NCBI RefSeq assembly: GCF_016616425.1
Contig: NZ_CP067101.1
Span: 2,604,001-2,668,000 of the forward strand
Reading direction: 5' to 3'
Origin: Bradyrhizobium diazoefficiens
Lineage (GTDB): Bacteria > Pseudomonadota > Alphaproteobacteria > Rhizobiales > Xanthobacteraceae
DNA: 64,000 nt
In this document: one piece after another, positions 26,041-34,788 of the stretch
Numbering within the stretch: the first letter of the stretch is position 1
How the letters are laid out: each line of letters opens with the position of its first letter
Notes under the pieces: generated by a model
What the model was told of the DNA's origin: nothing
The model's database searches: none
The model's input: only the letters and a program-made list of their open reading frames with translations
Made by a program: the position numbers and the translations under genes

Positions 26041-27633
26041 ATGACGACATACGATGGAATCATCATCGGGGCCGGCCATAACGGTTTGATCACGCAAGCC
26101 TACCTGGCGAGGGCGGGTTTCAAGGTGATTTCACTCGATGCCGGTTCGGTTGCAGGCGGCGGCCTGTCGACCGTCGGGGACCAGAACCATCCCGGCTTCC
26201 TTCATAACCTGCATTCGTATTTCCACCGTGGCATCACCAGCATGCCGTGGTTCACCGAACTTGAACTGGCGCGCCACGGAGTGGAGTACATCGGCAACGA
26301 TCTGTACGTGTCGGTGCTGCAACGGGACGGCAGTGTGCTCCAATGGTGGGACGACTTCGAGCAGACCTATCGATCCTTTGCCGCGATCGATCGGGACGAT
26401 GCCGACCGCCTTCGCTTCTGGCGTGATCGCTTCATTCCCATCACCCGCAACATCATTCGTCCTGAAGCGGCCGCGCCGCCGGTTCCGGAGGCCGTGCGGC
26501 GAGAGCGTCTGCAAAAGACCGAAGACGGCCGCCTGTTGCTGCAGGTCAGCGCGCTCAGCCCCTATGAATTCGTTTCGCAGGAATTCCGCCATCCGGCGAT
26601 CAAGGGAGCGTTGCTGTTCATCAACGGAATGCGCGAGATGGATTTGCGCGCCAAGGGATTCGGACATCACCTGCCATCGCTGTTTGCTTCCTCCGCAAAG
26701 GTACAGACTTGCCGAGGCGGGGCGGTGTCGCTCGCACGCGCTCTGGTCCGTTCGATCGAGGCCGCGGGTGGAACCGTGCGCACCAACGCCCAAGTCAAAC
26801 GCATTCTGTCCAACGGAGCGCGCGCAACTGGCGTGGAGCTTCATAATGGCGAAGTGCTGACGGCCAGCAGATTTGTCGTATCGAGCGTCAATCCGCAGAT
26901 GACCTTTCTCGATCTGATGGATCGCTCGGAATTGCCGGCAGGATGGGCAGGGAAGGCCGAGAAGTTCGAATACAATGCGCTCGGACCCTTGTTCACGCTT
27001 CATTTGAACCTGAAGCAGGCGCCGATCTACAAGGCCGCGGATCGCTTTCCGGAGATCCAAAGGTCACTGATGGTGATCATGGGCATCGATCACGTCGATA
27101 CGTTCCTCGATCTCGCCCGACGCCACGACGAAAAGGAGATCGGTCCGTCGGTGCTGTGGGGTGCGACGCCGACCGCACTCGATCCGTCGCAGGCGCCGGA
27201 AGGCCATCACACCGCATTCATGTGGGAGAAGACGCCGTACGCGCTGCGGGGAAGCCCGTCAAATTGGATCGAAGAGAAGCCGAAGCACGCGAAACGCATG
27301 TTCGACTTGTGGTGCGAATATGCTCCCAACCTTCGCACGGCGACGATCGACAGCTTCGCCCAGAGTCCCTACGAGACTGCGATCCACAATCCCAACATGC
27401 GCGAGGCTGACGTCTTGATCGGCGCGTTCAGGAACGGACAAGTCGGAATAGGACGACCGTTCGCCGGCGCAGGAGACTACCGCACTTTCCTCGATGGTCT
27501 CTATCTCGGCGGTTCGTCGTCGCATCCAGGCGGCAATATCACCGGCTTGCCGGGATATATCGCCGCCCAGGTCATCATCGGTGATCAGTCGATGAGGCAA
27601 GCCAATGCGACGGCGCATGCGGACGTTCGATGA
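26041..27633 (+). CDS. FAD-dependent oxidoreductase, phytoene-dehydrogenase/amine-oxidase type
   Basis: 530 residues. The N terminus YDGIIIGAGHNGLITQAYLARAGFKV is a dinucleotide-binding fold (GxGxxG), with AGGGLSTV closing the FAD site; further marks are GGAVSLARALVRSIEAAGGTVRTNAQVKRI and the C-terminal GLYLGGSSSHPGGNITGLPGYIAA, the FAD-binding end of CrtI-like enzymes. Soil bacteria carry many such proteins in catabolic clusters; they desaturate or oxidise C-N or C-C bonds. No carotenoid genes are near. Its stop overlaps the next ATG (ATGA). Confidence 0.85.
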   Translation: MTTYDGIIIGAGHNGLITQAYLARAGFKVISLDAGSVAGGGLSTVGDQNHPGFLHNLHSYFHRGITSMPWFTELELARHGVEYIGNDLYVSVLQRDGSVLQWWDDFEQTYRSFAAIDRDDADRLRFWRDRFIPITRNIIRPEAAAPPVPEAVRRERLQKTEDGRLLLQVSALSPYEFVSQEFRHPAIKGALLFINGMREMDLRAKGFGHHLPSLFASSAKVQTCRGGAVSLARALVRSIEAAGGTVRTNAQVKRILSNGARATGVELHNGEVLTASRFVVSSVNPQMTFLDLMDRSELPAGWAGKAEKFEYNALGPLFTLHLNLKQAPIYKAADRFPEIQRSLMVIMGIDHVDTFLDLARRHDEKEIGPSVLWGATPTALDPSQAPEGHHTAFMWEKTPYALRGSPSNWIEEKPKHAKRMFDLWCEYAPNLRTATIDSFAQSPYETAIHNPNMREADVLIGAFRNGQVGIGRPFAGAGDYRTFLDGLYLGGSSSHPGGNITGLPGYIAAQVIIGDQSMRQANATAHADVR

Positions 27634-27992
27634 TGGACATGATGGATCGTTTGATTGATTTCCGCGATCGGCGGGTCGAGCCAGTCGTCAATGCGCCTTT
27701 CTTCGCCGAGCTGCTGTCGGGCAATCCGACGACGACCGCCTGGAGAATCGCGACCAGCGATGATGGCAAGGTTTTTTCAGGGTTCTGGTCGGCGACCCCG
27801 GCCAAGTGGCGCATGGACTACGCGGTCTGGGAATTCTGCCACATTCTCGAAGGCGCCTGCGTAGTCACTCCGGAGGGCGGAGCTCCTAAAGAGTATGGCC
27901 CAGGCGATACGTTCGTGTGCCAGCCTGGTCTTCGCGGGACGTGGGAAGTGATCTCGCCCGTGAAGAAGGCCTTCGTCGTACGAAAGACATAG
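27630..27992 (+). CDS. Small cupin (DUF861-type)
   Basis: 120 residues with the cupin_3 pattern: KVFSGFWSATPAKWRMDYAVWEFCHILEGACVVTPEGG then YGPGDTFVCQPGLRGTWEVISPVKKAFVV. The metal ligands are reduced compared with catalytic cupins; only one histidine (CHILEG) and the glutamate in WEF remain. Relatives often occur with ureidoglycolate or amine catabolism. It overlaps the preceding stop by four bases and is translationally coupled. Confidence 0.8.
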   Translation: MMDMMDRLIDFRDRRVEPVVNAPFFAELLSGNPTTTAWRIATSDDGKVFSGFWSATPAKWRMDYAVWEFCHILEGACVVTPEGGAPKEYGPGDTFVCQPGLRGTWEVISPVKKAFVVRKT

Positions 27993-28000
27993 CTGCTTTT

Positions 28001-29398
28001 ATGATGATCGACGGAGAAGCCCACCGGTTGCACGAGCGCTACAAGAGCGGCGACATCTCGCCGGTCGAGGTGGCGCGGGCTCAGCTTGACGCGATCCCGG
28101 GTCTGGACCGAGGCGTCAACGCCTTCGTCCTGGTCGATGACGCCGTCGCGATGGAAATGGCGCGGGCCTCCGAAGAGCGGTATCGCAGGGGCGACGCGCT
28201 CGGCCCGTTGGACGGCGTCACGGTCACGATCAAGGACACGCTCAACGTCACCGGTTGGCCAACGCGGAGGGGATCGCGGACCACTTCCGCAACCGCAGTG
28301 TCGAAGGACGCTATCTCGATCGCCCGTCTCCGATCGTCCGGCGCCGTCTTCCTGGGCAAGACTACGACTCCCGAATTCGCCTGGAAGGGGCTGACCGAAA
28401 GTCCGCTCTATGGTGTGACGACGAACCCGCTGGATTCAGATCGGCATGCCGGCGGCAGCAGCGGCGGCGCGGCCGCGGCGACCGCGTTGGGGCTCGGGAC
28501 CGTGGGCATCGGCACCGACGCGGCGGGATCGGTTCGCATTCCCGCGGCGTTCTGCGGCGTGGTCGGATACAAGCCGACTTTCGGGACGATACCGCTCGAT
28601 CCGTATCCTGCCGCGTTTTGGCAGCTTCCGCATATCGGGCCGATCACCCGCAGCGTGGCAGATGCGGCGTTCGCCGCCTGCGTCATGAGCGGAGCGTTCG
28701 GGGCGGACACGTCATCGTTGTGCCAGATCCCGCTGCACGACCGCCTGTCGGAAGAGCATGTGCTAAACGGCATCCGGATCGGAGTTCCAGCCGGACTGAG
28801 CCGTCACCTCGATCCGGACGTGAAGGCGGCGTGGGAAGACGCGCTCTCGGCCGTCTTCCCGGATTCCGCGATCACGACGGTCGAGGTGCCGATCGACGAA
28901 TCGAGAGGCATCGTCGGTGCTCTCTATCGTCTCGGCTGCGCCTACGCCGTGTCGCAGATCCCGGAAGGCAGACGGGCCGATCTGCATGGCGATCTCCTGC
29001 AGTTCATCGATCCGGTGAAGACGCTCCGGACCGAGGACCTGCTTGAACTGCAACGCCGTCGCGAGGAGATCGCGAGCCAGACCTCGGCGCTGCTGACCGA
29101 TAGCATCGACATCCTGCTCACGCCGACCATGCCGTGCCTGCCGCCGCGCACGGACGCTCCTTCCGCCGCGGCGGCCGACTGGTTCGAATGGTGTCCGTTC
29201 ACCCCGCTGTTCAATCTGTCGCATGCGCCGGCCATTTCGTTACCCTGGCACGGTAAAGCCGGTTCGCTTCCTATCGGCTTGCAGGTCGGTGCCGCGCCGG
29301 GAAGAGACGGCATCGCCGTGGCGGTCGCCGCGTTGATCGAAGCTCAGGACCGGCGCCGGGCTCCCACGCGATTGCGGGTTGCCGTCGATGTCGGTTGA
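28001..29398 (+). CDS. Amidase-signature hydrolase
   Basis: 465 residues. The catalytic triad of the amidase-signature family is visible: Lys in VTVTIKDTLN, the cis-serine in GGSSGGAAAATALG and the nucleophile serine in GTDAAGSVRIPAAFCG. It should hydrolyse an amide to acid and ammonia in the cytoplasm, the job RutB does in pyrimidine breakdown although with another fold. The ATG at 28001 follows the cupin stop by 8 bases; the upstream open frame is ignored. Its 3' end overlaps the next gene by 11 bases. Confidence 0.9.
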   Translation: MMIDGEAHRLHERYKSGDISPVEVARAQLDAIPGLDRGVNAFVLVDDAVAMEMARASEERYRRGDALGPLDGVTVTIKDTLNVTGWPTRRGSRTTSATAVSKDAISIARLRSSGAVFLGKTTTPEFAWKGLTESPLYGVTTNPLDSDRHAGGSSGGAAAATALGLGTVGIGTDAAGSVRIPAAFCGVVGYKPTFGTIPLDPYPAAFWQLPHIGPITRSVADAAFAACVMSGAFGADTSSLCQIPLHDRLSEEHVLNGIRIGVPAGLSRHLDPDVKAAWEDALSAVFPDSAITTVEVPIDESRGIVGALYRLGCAYAVSQIPEGRRADLHGDLLQFIDPVKTLRTEDLLELQRRREEIASQTSALLTDSIDILLTPTMPCLPPRTDAPSAAAADWFEWCPFTPLFNLSHAPAISLPWHGKAGSLPIGLQVGAAPGRDGIAVAVAALIEAQDRRRAPTRLRVAVDVG

Positions 29399-30239
29399 TC
29401 TGGCGTCATCCCGACCTACGCGGGGCACGTTGCAGGTGGGTAACCTGGCCACGGGCGGATCGGCCCATCTCTCGTTCTTGCGGGCGGGACGGGGGCGGCC
29501 GGTTCTCCTGTTGCACGGCTTCGCCTCCGACGCGGCGGAGGATTGGGTCGAGACCGGGTGGTTCGATGCCCTGGTGGCCGCGGGATACGACGTGGTCGCG
29601 CCGGACCTGCGGGGCCACGGCCTGAGTGTGAAATCGCGCGATCCCGCGGACTACCGGCTGGACGCCTTCACCGCAGACATCGCGGCGCTACGCAGCCATT
29701 GCTGGGGCGACGTTCGCTTCAGCCTGATCGGATATTCGATGGGGGCTCACGTGGCGATGTCCGTGGCGCTTGCGTCCTCCGGTCGGGTCGAGCGCCTGAT
29801 ATTGGGCGGCATGGGCGATCGGATCGCCGCCACCGTAGGCCTCGCCCCGGAATTCGCGGACGCGTTAGACGCGCCGGATGACGATCGGCTGGAAACGTTT
29901 CCGCCTTACGTCGTGCGGTTCAGGCGGCATGCGGCATCCCGCGCGTTCAACGATCTGGAAGTTCTGGCCGCATGTCTGCGCGGGCAATCCGGCCTCTTCG
30001 ATCTCGGACGGCTGGCGGCGGTAACTATGCCGGCGCTGGTCATCGTGGGCGAACAGGACAAGTTGGCAGGCGATCCGTATCCCGTCGCGGCGCTGTTCGC
30101 GGCGGGGATCGGAGCGACCGTGCTGGGTGCCAATCACGCCTCGGCGCTCGCCGACCGAAATTTGCGCGCGCGGGCCTTGCTACATCTCGAACACGACTTC
30201 GCAACGATCGCAGCGTGCAAGGCGGTGATTCCGGAATGA
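29388..30239 (+). CDS. Alpha/beta hydrolase
   Basis: 283 residues with the fold's usual markers: PVLLLHGFASDAAEDW (oxyanion strand, HGF), VVAPDLRGHGLS, FSLIGYSMGAHVAMSVAL with nucleophile Ser in GYSMG, an acidic residue in VIVGEQDKL and the catalytic His in GANHASALA. It may cut an ester, thioester or carbamate. The start overlaps the amidase end, and its stop overlaps the next ATG (ATGA), so the group is tightly coupled. A comparable alpha/beta hydrolase (RutD) stands in the Rut pathway. Confidence 0.9.
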   Translation: MSVDLASSRPTRGTLQVGNLATGGSAHLSFLRAGRGRPVLLLHGFASDAAEDWVETGWFDALVAAGYDVVAPDLRGHGLSVKSRDPADYRLDAFTADIAALRSHCWGDVRFSLIGYSMGAHVAMSVALASSGRVERLILGGMGDRIAATVGLAPEFADALDAPDDDRLETFPPYVVRFRRHAASRAFNDLEVLAACLRGQSGLFDLGRLAAVTMPALVIVGEQDKLAGDPYPVAALFAAGIGATVLGANHASALADRNLRARALLHLEHDFATIAACKAVIPE

Positions 30240-33200
30240 ACAGCAAACTTCAGGATACGCCGGTCATGCGCGAGGTATCGCTTTCGGACAAGTTCGACGT
30301 GATGGAAGGCACGATCTTCATCACCGGCAAGCAGGCGTTGTCGAGAGTGCCCCTGCTGCAACGGCTGCTCGACGACAAGCGCGGATTGCGGACAGCCGGC
30401 TACATCTCCGGCTACCGGGGATCTCCGCTGGGGACGATCGACAACGAGCTCCTGAAGATCGCCGATCGCTTGAAAGCCGCGGATATCATCTTTCAGCCCG
30501 GGCTGAATGAAGATCTCGCGATGACCGCGGTCTGGGGCAGTCAGCAACTCGACTTCGTGCCGGGGCGCCGCGTCGATGGCGTGTTCGGCATGTGGTACGG
30601 CAAGGGGCCCGGCGTCGACCGGTCCGGCGATGCGATCAAGCACGCCAACATGTCGGGCACCCATCCGAACGGCGGCGTGCTGCTGGTGTTCGGCGACGAC
30701 CATGCCGGCAAGTCCTCTTCTCTGGCCCACCAGAGCGATCTCGCGCTTGCCGCCCACGAAGCTCCGATTCTCTATCCGTCGGATGTCCACGACATCTTCA
30801 AATTCGGCCTGGCCGGATTCGCGATGTCGCGAGAGACCGGACTTCTCGCGGGATTGAAGCTCGTCAACGAGACGGCGGACTGCACCCAGGCCGTGGCGTT
30901 TTCGCTCGACGAAATCGCGCCCGTGCTCGATGCAAACCCGACGTCGAACAACGATGTCAGCATCCGCGTCGAGATGCTGGCGGTGACCGCGCAGGACCAG
31001 CGGATGGTGCGGAACAAGCTTCCACGCGTCCACGCGTTCACGCGGCGGAATGCCATCGATCGGGTTGCCTTCGGCTCTGATCGGCCCTCTCGTCTGGGAA
31101 TCGTGACGGCCGGTAAGGCTTTCCAGGATGTCATCGACGGACTGCGACTTCTCGGCATCGACGACGCTATCGCGCGCCGCTTGGGGATCGGCATCCTGAA
31201 AGTGGGTCTGATCTATCCGCTCGATCCGGAGCCTCTGAACGCGTTCGCCCAGGACGTTCCGGAGCTTCTCTTCGTCGAAGAGAAACGCCCGCATATGGAG
31301 CTGCAGGCAGCCGCGCTGATGTACCACCTGACCCGGCGGCCGAACATCTCGGGCAAGCTGACGCCGGAGGGCGAGCCGCTTCTGCCCGCGGATGAGCCGC
31401 TGGATGCTGCTACTGTCGCTTTGGCGGTGGGTCGACGCATTCTGGCTACAGCTTGGGCAGAGTCTCCCGACCTCGCGGCGCTACGCGGCGCATTTGACGG
31501 CCTCTCTGGACGTGCGGCCTCGTTGAAACAGATTGAGGTCGGACCGCTGGCGCGCCGTCCCGTATTCTGTTCCGGCTGTCCGCACAACCGGTCGACCAAG
31601 CTGCCGGAGGGCTCGTTCGGGGTGGCCGGGATCGGCTGCCACGGCCTTGTGCAGTTCATGGACCGCAATCCGCTCCCTTGCACGCACATGGGGGCCGAAG
31701 GCGTCAACTGGATCGGGCTGTCTCATTTCACCGATACGAAGCATGTCTTCGTAAATCTCGGCGACGGCACGTTCTCCCATTCGGGATCGCTGGCGATCCG
31801 TGCAGCGGCCGCCTCCGACGCGAACGTGACGTTCAAGATCTTGGCCAACGACGTGGTCGCCATGACCGGCGGTCAGACCATCGAGAGCGGTCTTTCGGTC
31901 GGAGCCATGGTCCGGCAGGTTCTGCTCGAAGGGGCGAGGCGCGTCGTGGTCGTGGCGGAAGATCCGAACGCTGTTCGGTCTGGCCAGTCGTTGCCGCCCG
32001 AGGTCGCAATCGTCCACCGCACACACATGGAGAACGTGCAGCGCGAACTGCGGGAAGTTCCGGGAACGACCGTGATCGTTTACGTCCAGATCTGCGCCAC
32101 CGAAAGGCGCAAGCGACGCAAGCGGGGAAAGGCCCCCGCCGCTTCGAAACGCGCCGTCATCAATTCCGCGGTCTGCGAGGGGTGTGGGGATTGCTCCCGC
32201 GCCTCGAACTGCATGTCAGTGCAGCCGCTTGAGACGGAGTTCGGCCGCAAGCGGCGCATCGATCAGGCAAGCTGCAACAGCGACATGTCCTGTCTCGAAG
32301 GATTTTGTCCCTCGTTCGTGACCATCGAAGACGGTGCGCTGAACAAGCCCGAGCCGATCGATCTCGAGGCGGCTGCCGCTGGTCTGCCGAAGCCGGAAGT
32401 GTGGAGGGCCGACCGCGAAGCGTTCGGCGTCCTGCTCGCAGGTATCGGCGGAACGGGTGTCGTGACAGCCTCCGCGATCGTCGGCATGGCGGCTCACTTG
32501 GAGGGACGGGGCGTCGGGATCTACGACATGACCGGACTCGCTCAGAAGGGAGGGGCGGTCTACAGCCATCTGCGGATTCTGCCGTCGCCGGCGAGCGTGG
32601 CGCCGATGCGCCTCGGCCTGGAGGACGCCGACCTCCTGATCGCCTCGGACGTTGTGGCGGCGACCCAACTCGACTCGTTAAAGACGGTCGGGCTGATGAC
32701 CACGATGCTGGTCGATGATCAGGTCGTCGCGACGCAGGCGTTTCATGAGAACGGCAACGTCGACCTTGACGCAGAACGTCTCGTTCGTCGCCTCGAGAAG
32801 CGCGGCGAGAAGAAGCCGGTGCGAATGCCGGCGAATGATCTCGCCCGTCGCGCATTCGGCGACCCCGTCTCCGCCAATATGATCATGCTCGGATACGCAT
32901 TCCAGATGGGGGCGTTGCCTCTCACCCAGGAAGCGATGGAACAGGCGATCCGGCTAAACGGCGCCGACATAGCCGGAACGCTGCGCGCCTTCCGCCTGGG
33001 TAGACTCTATTTCGCGGATCCGGAGACCGCGGAGCGCCTTCTGGCGCCGGATGAGACGGCGATGTCGATGGCGCGCAAGCCCCTCCAGACTCTGCAGGAG
33101 CGCATCAACGTCCGGGTTGACGCGCTGCGCGCCTACCAGGACGCGGACTATGCCGAACGCTTCCGTCTCCTCGTCGAACGCGTGCGCGCCGCCGAAGACA

Positions 33201-33751
33201 AGGTGGCTACCGGCTCGACCCGGTTGACGGAAGCCGTGGCGACGAACGCATTCCGGCTGATGGCCTACAAGGACGAGTACGAAGTCGCGCGGCTGCTGAC
33301 CGATCCGTCGTTCTGGGATGGGGTCCGTCGTCGGTTCGACGGCGGCTCGCTCAAATTGCATCTGGCGCCGCCGGTCCTTTCCGGCCGTGATCCGGCGAGC
33401 GGACGCCCGCGCAAGATGGCGTTTCCCGCGACGCTTCTGCTGCCGGCGCTGCGGCTGCTGGCGCGCTTCAAGGGTTTGCGCGGATCGAAGTTCGATCCGT
33501 TCGGCTGGATGCTGGAGCGGAAGACGGAACGTCGGCTGCGGGACGCGTATCTGGCGACGGTGGAGGAGATCCTTGCTAGGATCGACGATTCGAACATCGA
33601 GGCCGCGATCGCTCTTGCGTCCTATCCGGACGAAATCCGTGGCTACGGACCGGTGAAGGAGGAAGCGATTGCACGCGTCGAACCCAAAGCGAACGCGCTC
33701 CGGTCGCGATTCGCCGAAGGATCGCGACGCGAACTGACGACCGCAGCCTAG
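30236..33751 (+). CDS. Indolepyruvate:ferredoxin oxidoreductase, fused alpha-gamma form
   Basis: 1171 residues, the usual size of the fused aerobic type. Order: N-terminal pyrimidine-binding part (GYISGYRGSPLGTIDNEL, HANMSGTHPNGGVLLVFGDDHAGKSSS), TPP domain near residue 508 (NLGDGTFSHSGSLAIRAA, then NDVVAMTGGQ), an Fe-S segment near 640-690 (VCEGCGDCSRASNCMSVQP, CNSDMSCLEGFCPSF) and the gamma domain near 735 (LLAGIGGTGVVTAS, TGLAQKGGAVYSHLR). It decarboxylates an aryl-2-oxo acid to the acyl-CoA with ferredoxin as acceptor. It is the last intact gene of the operon. Confidence 0.92.
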   Translation: MNSKLQDTPVMREVSLSDKFDVMEGTIFITGKQALSRVPLLQRLLDDKRGLRTAGYISGYRGSPLGTIDNELLKIADRLKAADIIFQPGLNEDLAMTAVWGSQQLDFVPGRRVDGVFGMWYGKGPGVDRSGDAIKHANMSGTHPNGGVLLVFGDDHAGKSSSLAHQSDLALAAHEAPILYPSDVHDIFKFGLAGFAMSRETGLLAGLKLVNETADCTQAVAFSLDEIAPVLDANPTSNNDVSIRVEMLAVTAQDQRMVRNKLPRVHAFTRRNAIDRVAFGSDRPSRLGIVTAGKAFQDVIDGLRLLGIDDAIARRLGIGILKVGLIYPLDPEPLNAFAQDVPELLFVEEKRPHMELQAAALMYHLTRRPNISGKLTPEGEPLLPADEPLDAATVALAVGRRILATAWAESPDLAALRGAFDGLSGRAASLKQIEVGPLARRPVFCSGCPHNRSTKLPEGSFGVAGIGCHGLVQFMDRNPLPCTHMGAEGVNWIGLSHFTDTKHVFVNLGDGTFSHSGSLAIRAAAASDANVTFKILANDVVAMTGGQTIESGLSVGAMVRQVLLEGARRVVVVAEDPNAVRSGQSLPPEVAIVHRTHMENVQRELREVPGTTVIVYVQICATERRKRRKRGKAPAASKRAVINSAVCEGCGDCSRASNCMSVQPLETEFGRKRRIDQASCNSDMSCLEGFCPSFVTIEDGALNKPEPIDLEAAAAGLPKPEVWRADREAFGVLLAGIGGTGVVTASAIVGMAAHLEGRGVGIYDMTGLAQKGGAVYSHLRILPSPASVAPMRLGLEDADLLIASDVVAATQLDSLKTVGLMTTMLVDDQVVATQAFHENGNVDLDAERLVRRLEKRGEKKPVRMPANDLARRAFGDPVSANMIMLGYAFQMGALPLTQEAMEQAIRLNGADIAGTLRAFRLGRLYFADPETAERLLAPDETAMSMARKPLQTLQERINVRVDALRAYQDADYAERFRLLVERVRAAEDKVATGSTRLTEAVATNAFRLMAYKDEYEVARLLTDPSFWDGVRRRFDGGSLKLHLAPPVLSGRDPASGRPRKMAFPATLLLPALRLLARFKGLRGSKFDPFGWMLERKTERRLRDAYLATVEEILARIDDSNIEAAIALASYPDEIRGYGPVKEEAIARVEPKANALRSRFAEGSRRELTTAA

Positions 33752-33794
33752 AAGCGCTACGGACCAACGATACTCGCAAAGCGAAGGAATTGGC

Positions 33795-34515
33795 ATGTAA
33801 GACGTATTGAAAAGCGCACGCTTCCTGGTGATAGGGGGCAGTTCGGGCATAGGGTTGGCGGTCGCGGAGCAGGCCGCCAAAGCCGGCGCCTCGGTCACCA
33901 TCGCTTCCCGCTCCCAGTCCAAAGCTCGACACTGCGCTTGCTGGTCCCGCTCCAGGCGCAGCGGCGCGTCAGATCGATACCGCGGACTATCCGGCCATGG
34001 AAACCTTCTTCGCCAGTGAGGAGGCCTGGGACCACGTCGTTGTGTCGGCGGCACAGACGACCAGCGGGCCCCTTCGGAAGGCGAGTTTGGCGGATGCGCG
34101 CGCCACCATGGAAAGCAAGTTCTGGGGAGCCTACCACGTCGCCCGGGCGGCAAAGCTGCGCGACGGTGGGTCGCTTTGCTTCATCTCTGGATTTCGCAGC
34201 ATCCGACCTTCGGCGAGCACTGTGCTTCAAGGCGCAGTGAACGCCGCGCTTGAAGCGCTGATGCGCGGGCTCGCGCTCGAGATGGCGCCCGTGCGGGTGA
34301 ACACGGTCTCTCCCGGCCTGGTCGCGACTCCCATGTGGTCGGGCATGGCGCAAGTCGATCGGGACAAGATGTTCGCTGGCGCCGCGGAACGATTGCCGCT
34401 GCGGCGCATCGGAGAGGCGTCCAACATCGCAAGCGCGGTCCTGTTTCTGGCTTGCAGCCCGTTCTCAACAGGGTCAACGGTGGTCGTGGACGGCGGCGCC
34501 ACCATCGCAGCATGA
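33795..34515 (+). pseudogene. Short-chain dehydrogenase/reductase with early stop and frameshift
   Basis: Behind a GGAAT ribosome site the ATG at 33795 is followed at once by TAA. Ignoring it, the frame gives KSARFLVIGGSSGIGLAVAEQA, the NAD(P) motif, up to SRSQS. At AAAG near 33920-33923 one extra base shifts the frame; the correct one continues LDTALAGPAP, TADYPAMETFF and on to VRVNTVSPGLVATPMW and a C-terminal VVVDGGATIAA. The canonical YxxxK is replaced by S--L---N. A TTG at 33807 could bypass the stop but not the shift. The gene closes the catabolic operon and is probably dead. Confidence 0.75.
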
Positions 34516-34788
34516 TCTAGCGTTCGCTCAGGGTAGCGGAATCGACCATTTCTCGCGCTGAGCAGCAGCTTGTATCGTGGACAACCACGGAACGGCGCTC
34601 TTGACCCTATGCTGACTTCGGCGATCACCGCCTGCCGCGAATTGGAGCGACAAGCAATTCAAAATGAATCAAAAAAGCTGCGGCTGTTGCGTCTGAGGGT
34701 TTGCGTTGCTGCGCGCTTAAGCAGCCGGGCGCGGCGATTCGGAAAGCCAAGACGCTGACCGAAGCCGACATGCCGGCGGCGCGGTCCG

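Noticed and set aside
18029..30239. A true Rut (pyrimidine) operon
   Set aside because: RutA is a luciferase-fold enzyme and RutB an isochorismatase-fold enzyme. Here the oxygenase has acyl-CoA dehydrogenase fold and the amide hydrolase is of the amidase-signature type, so only the logic is similar.
30134..31327. A 397-codon reverse-strand frame under the oxidoreductase gene
   Set aside because: Shadow of the coding strand with no ribosome site or domain.
11968..34515. A canonical iac or iad indole-3-acetate degradation cluster
   Set aside because: Monooxygenase, flavin reductase, amidase and SDR are reminiscent, but no ring-hydroxylating dioxygenase subunits or the matching ferredoxin are present, and gene order differs.
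34516..34788. A 62-codon + strand frame (34570-34758)
   Set aside because: No recognisable motif or good start; probably non-coding DNA between the broken SDR and the permease gene.
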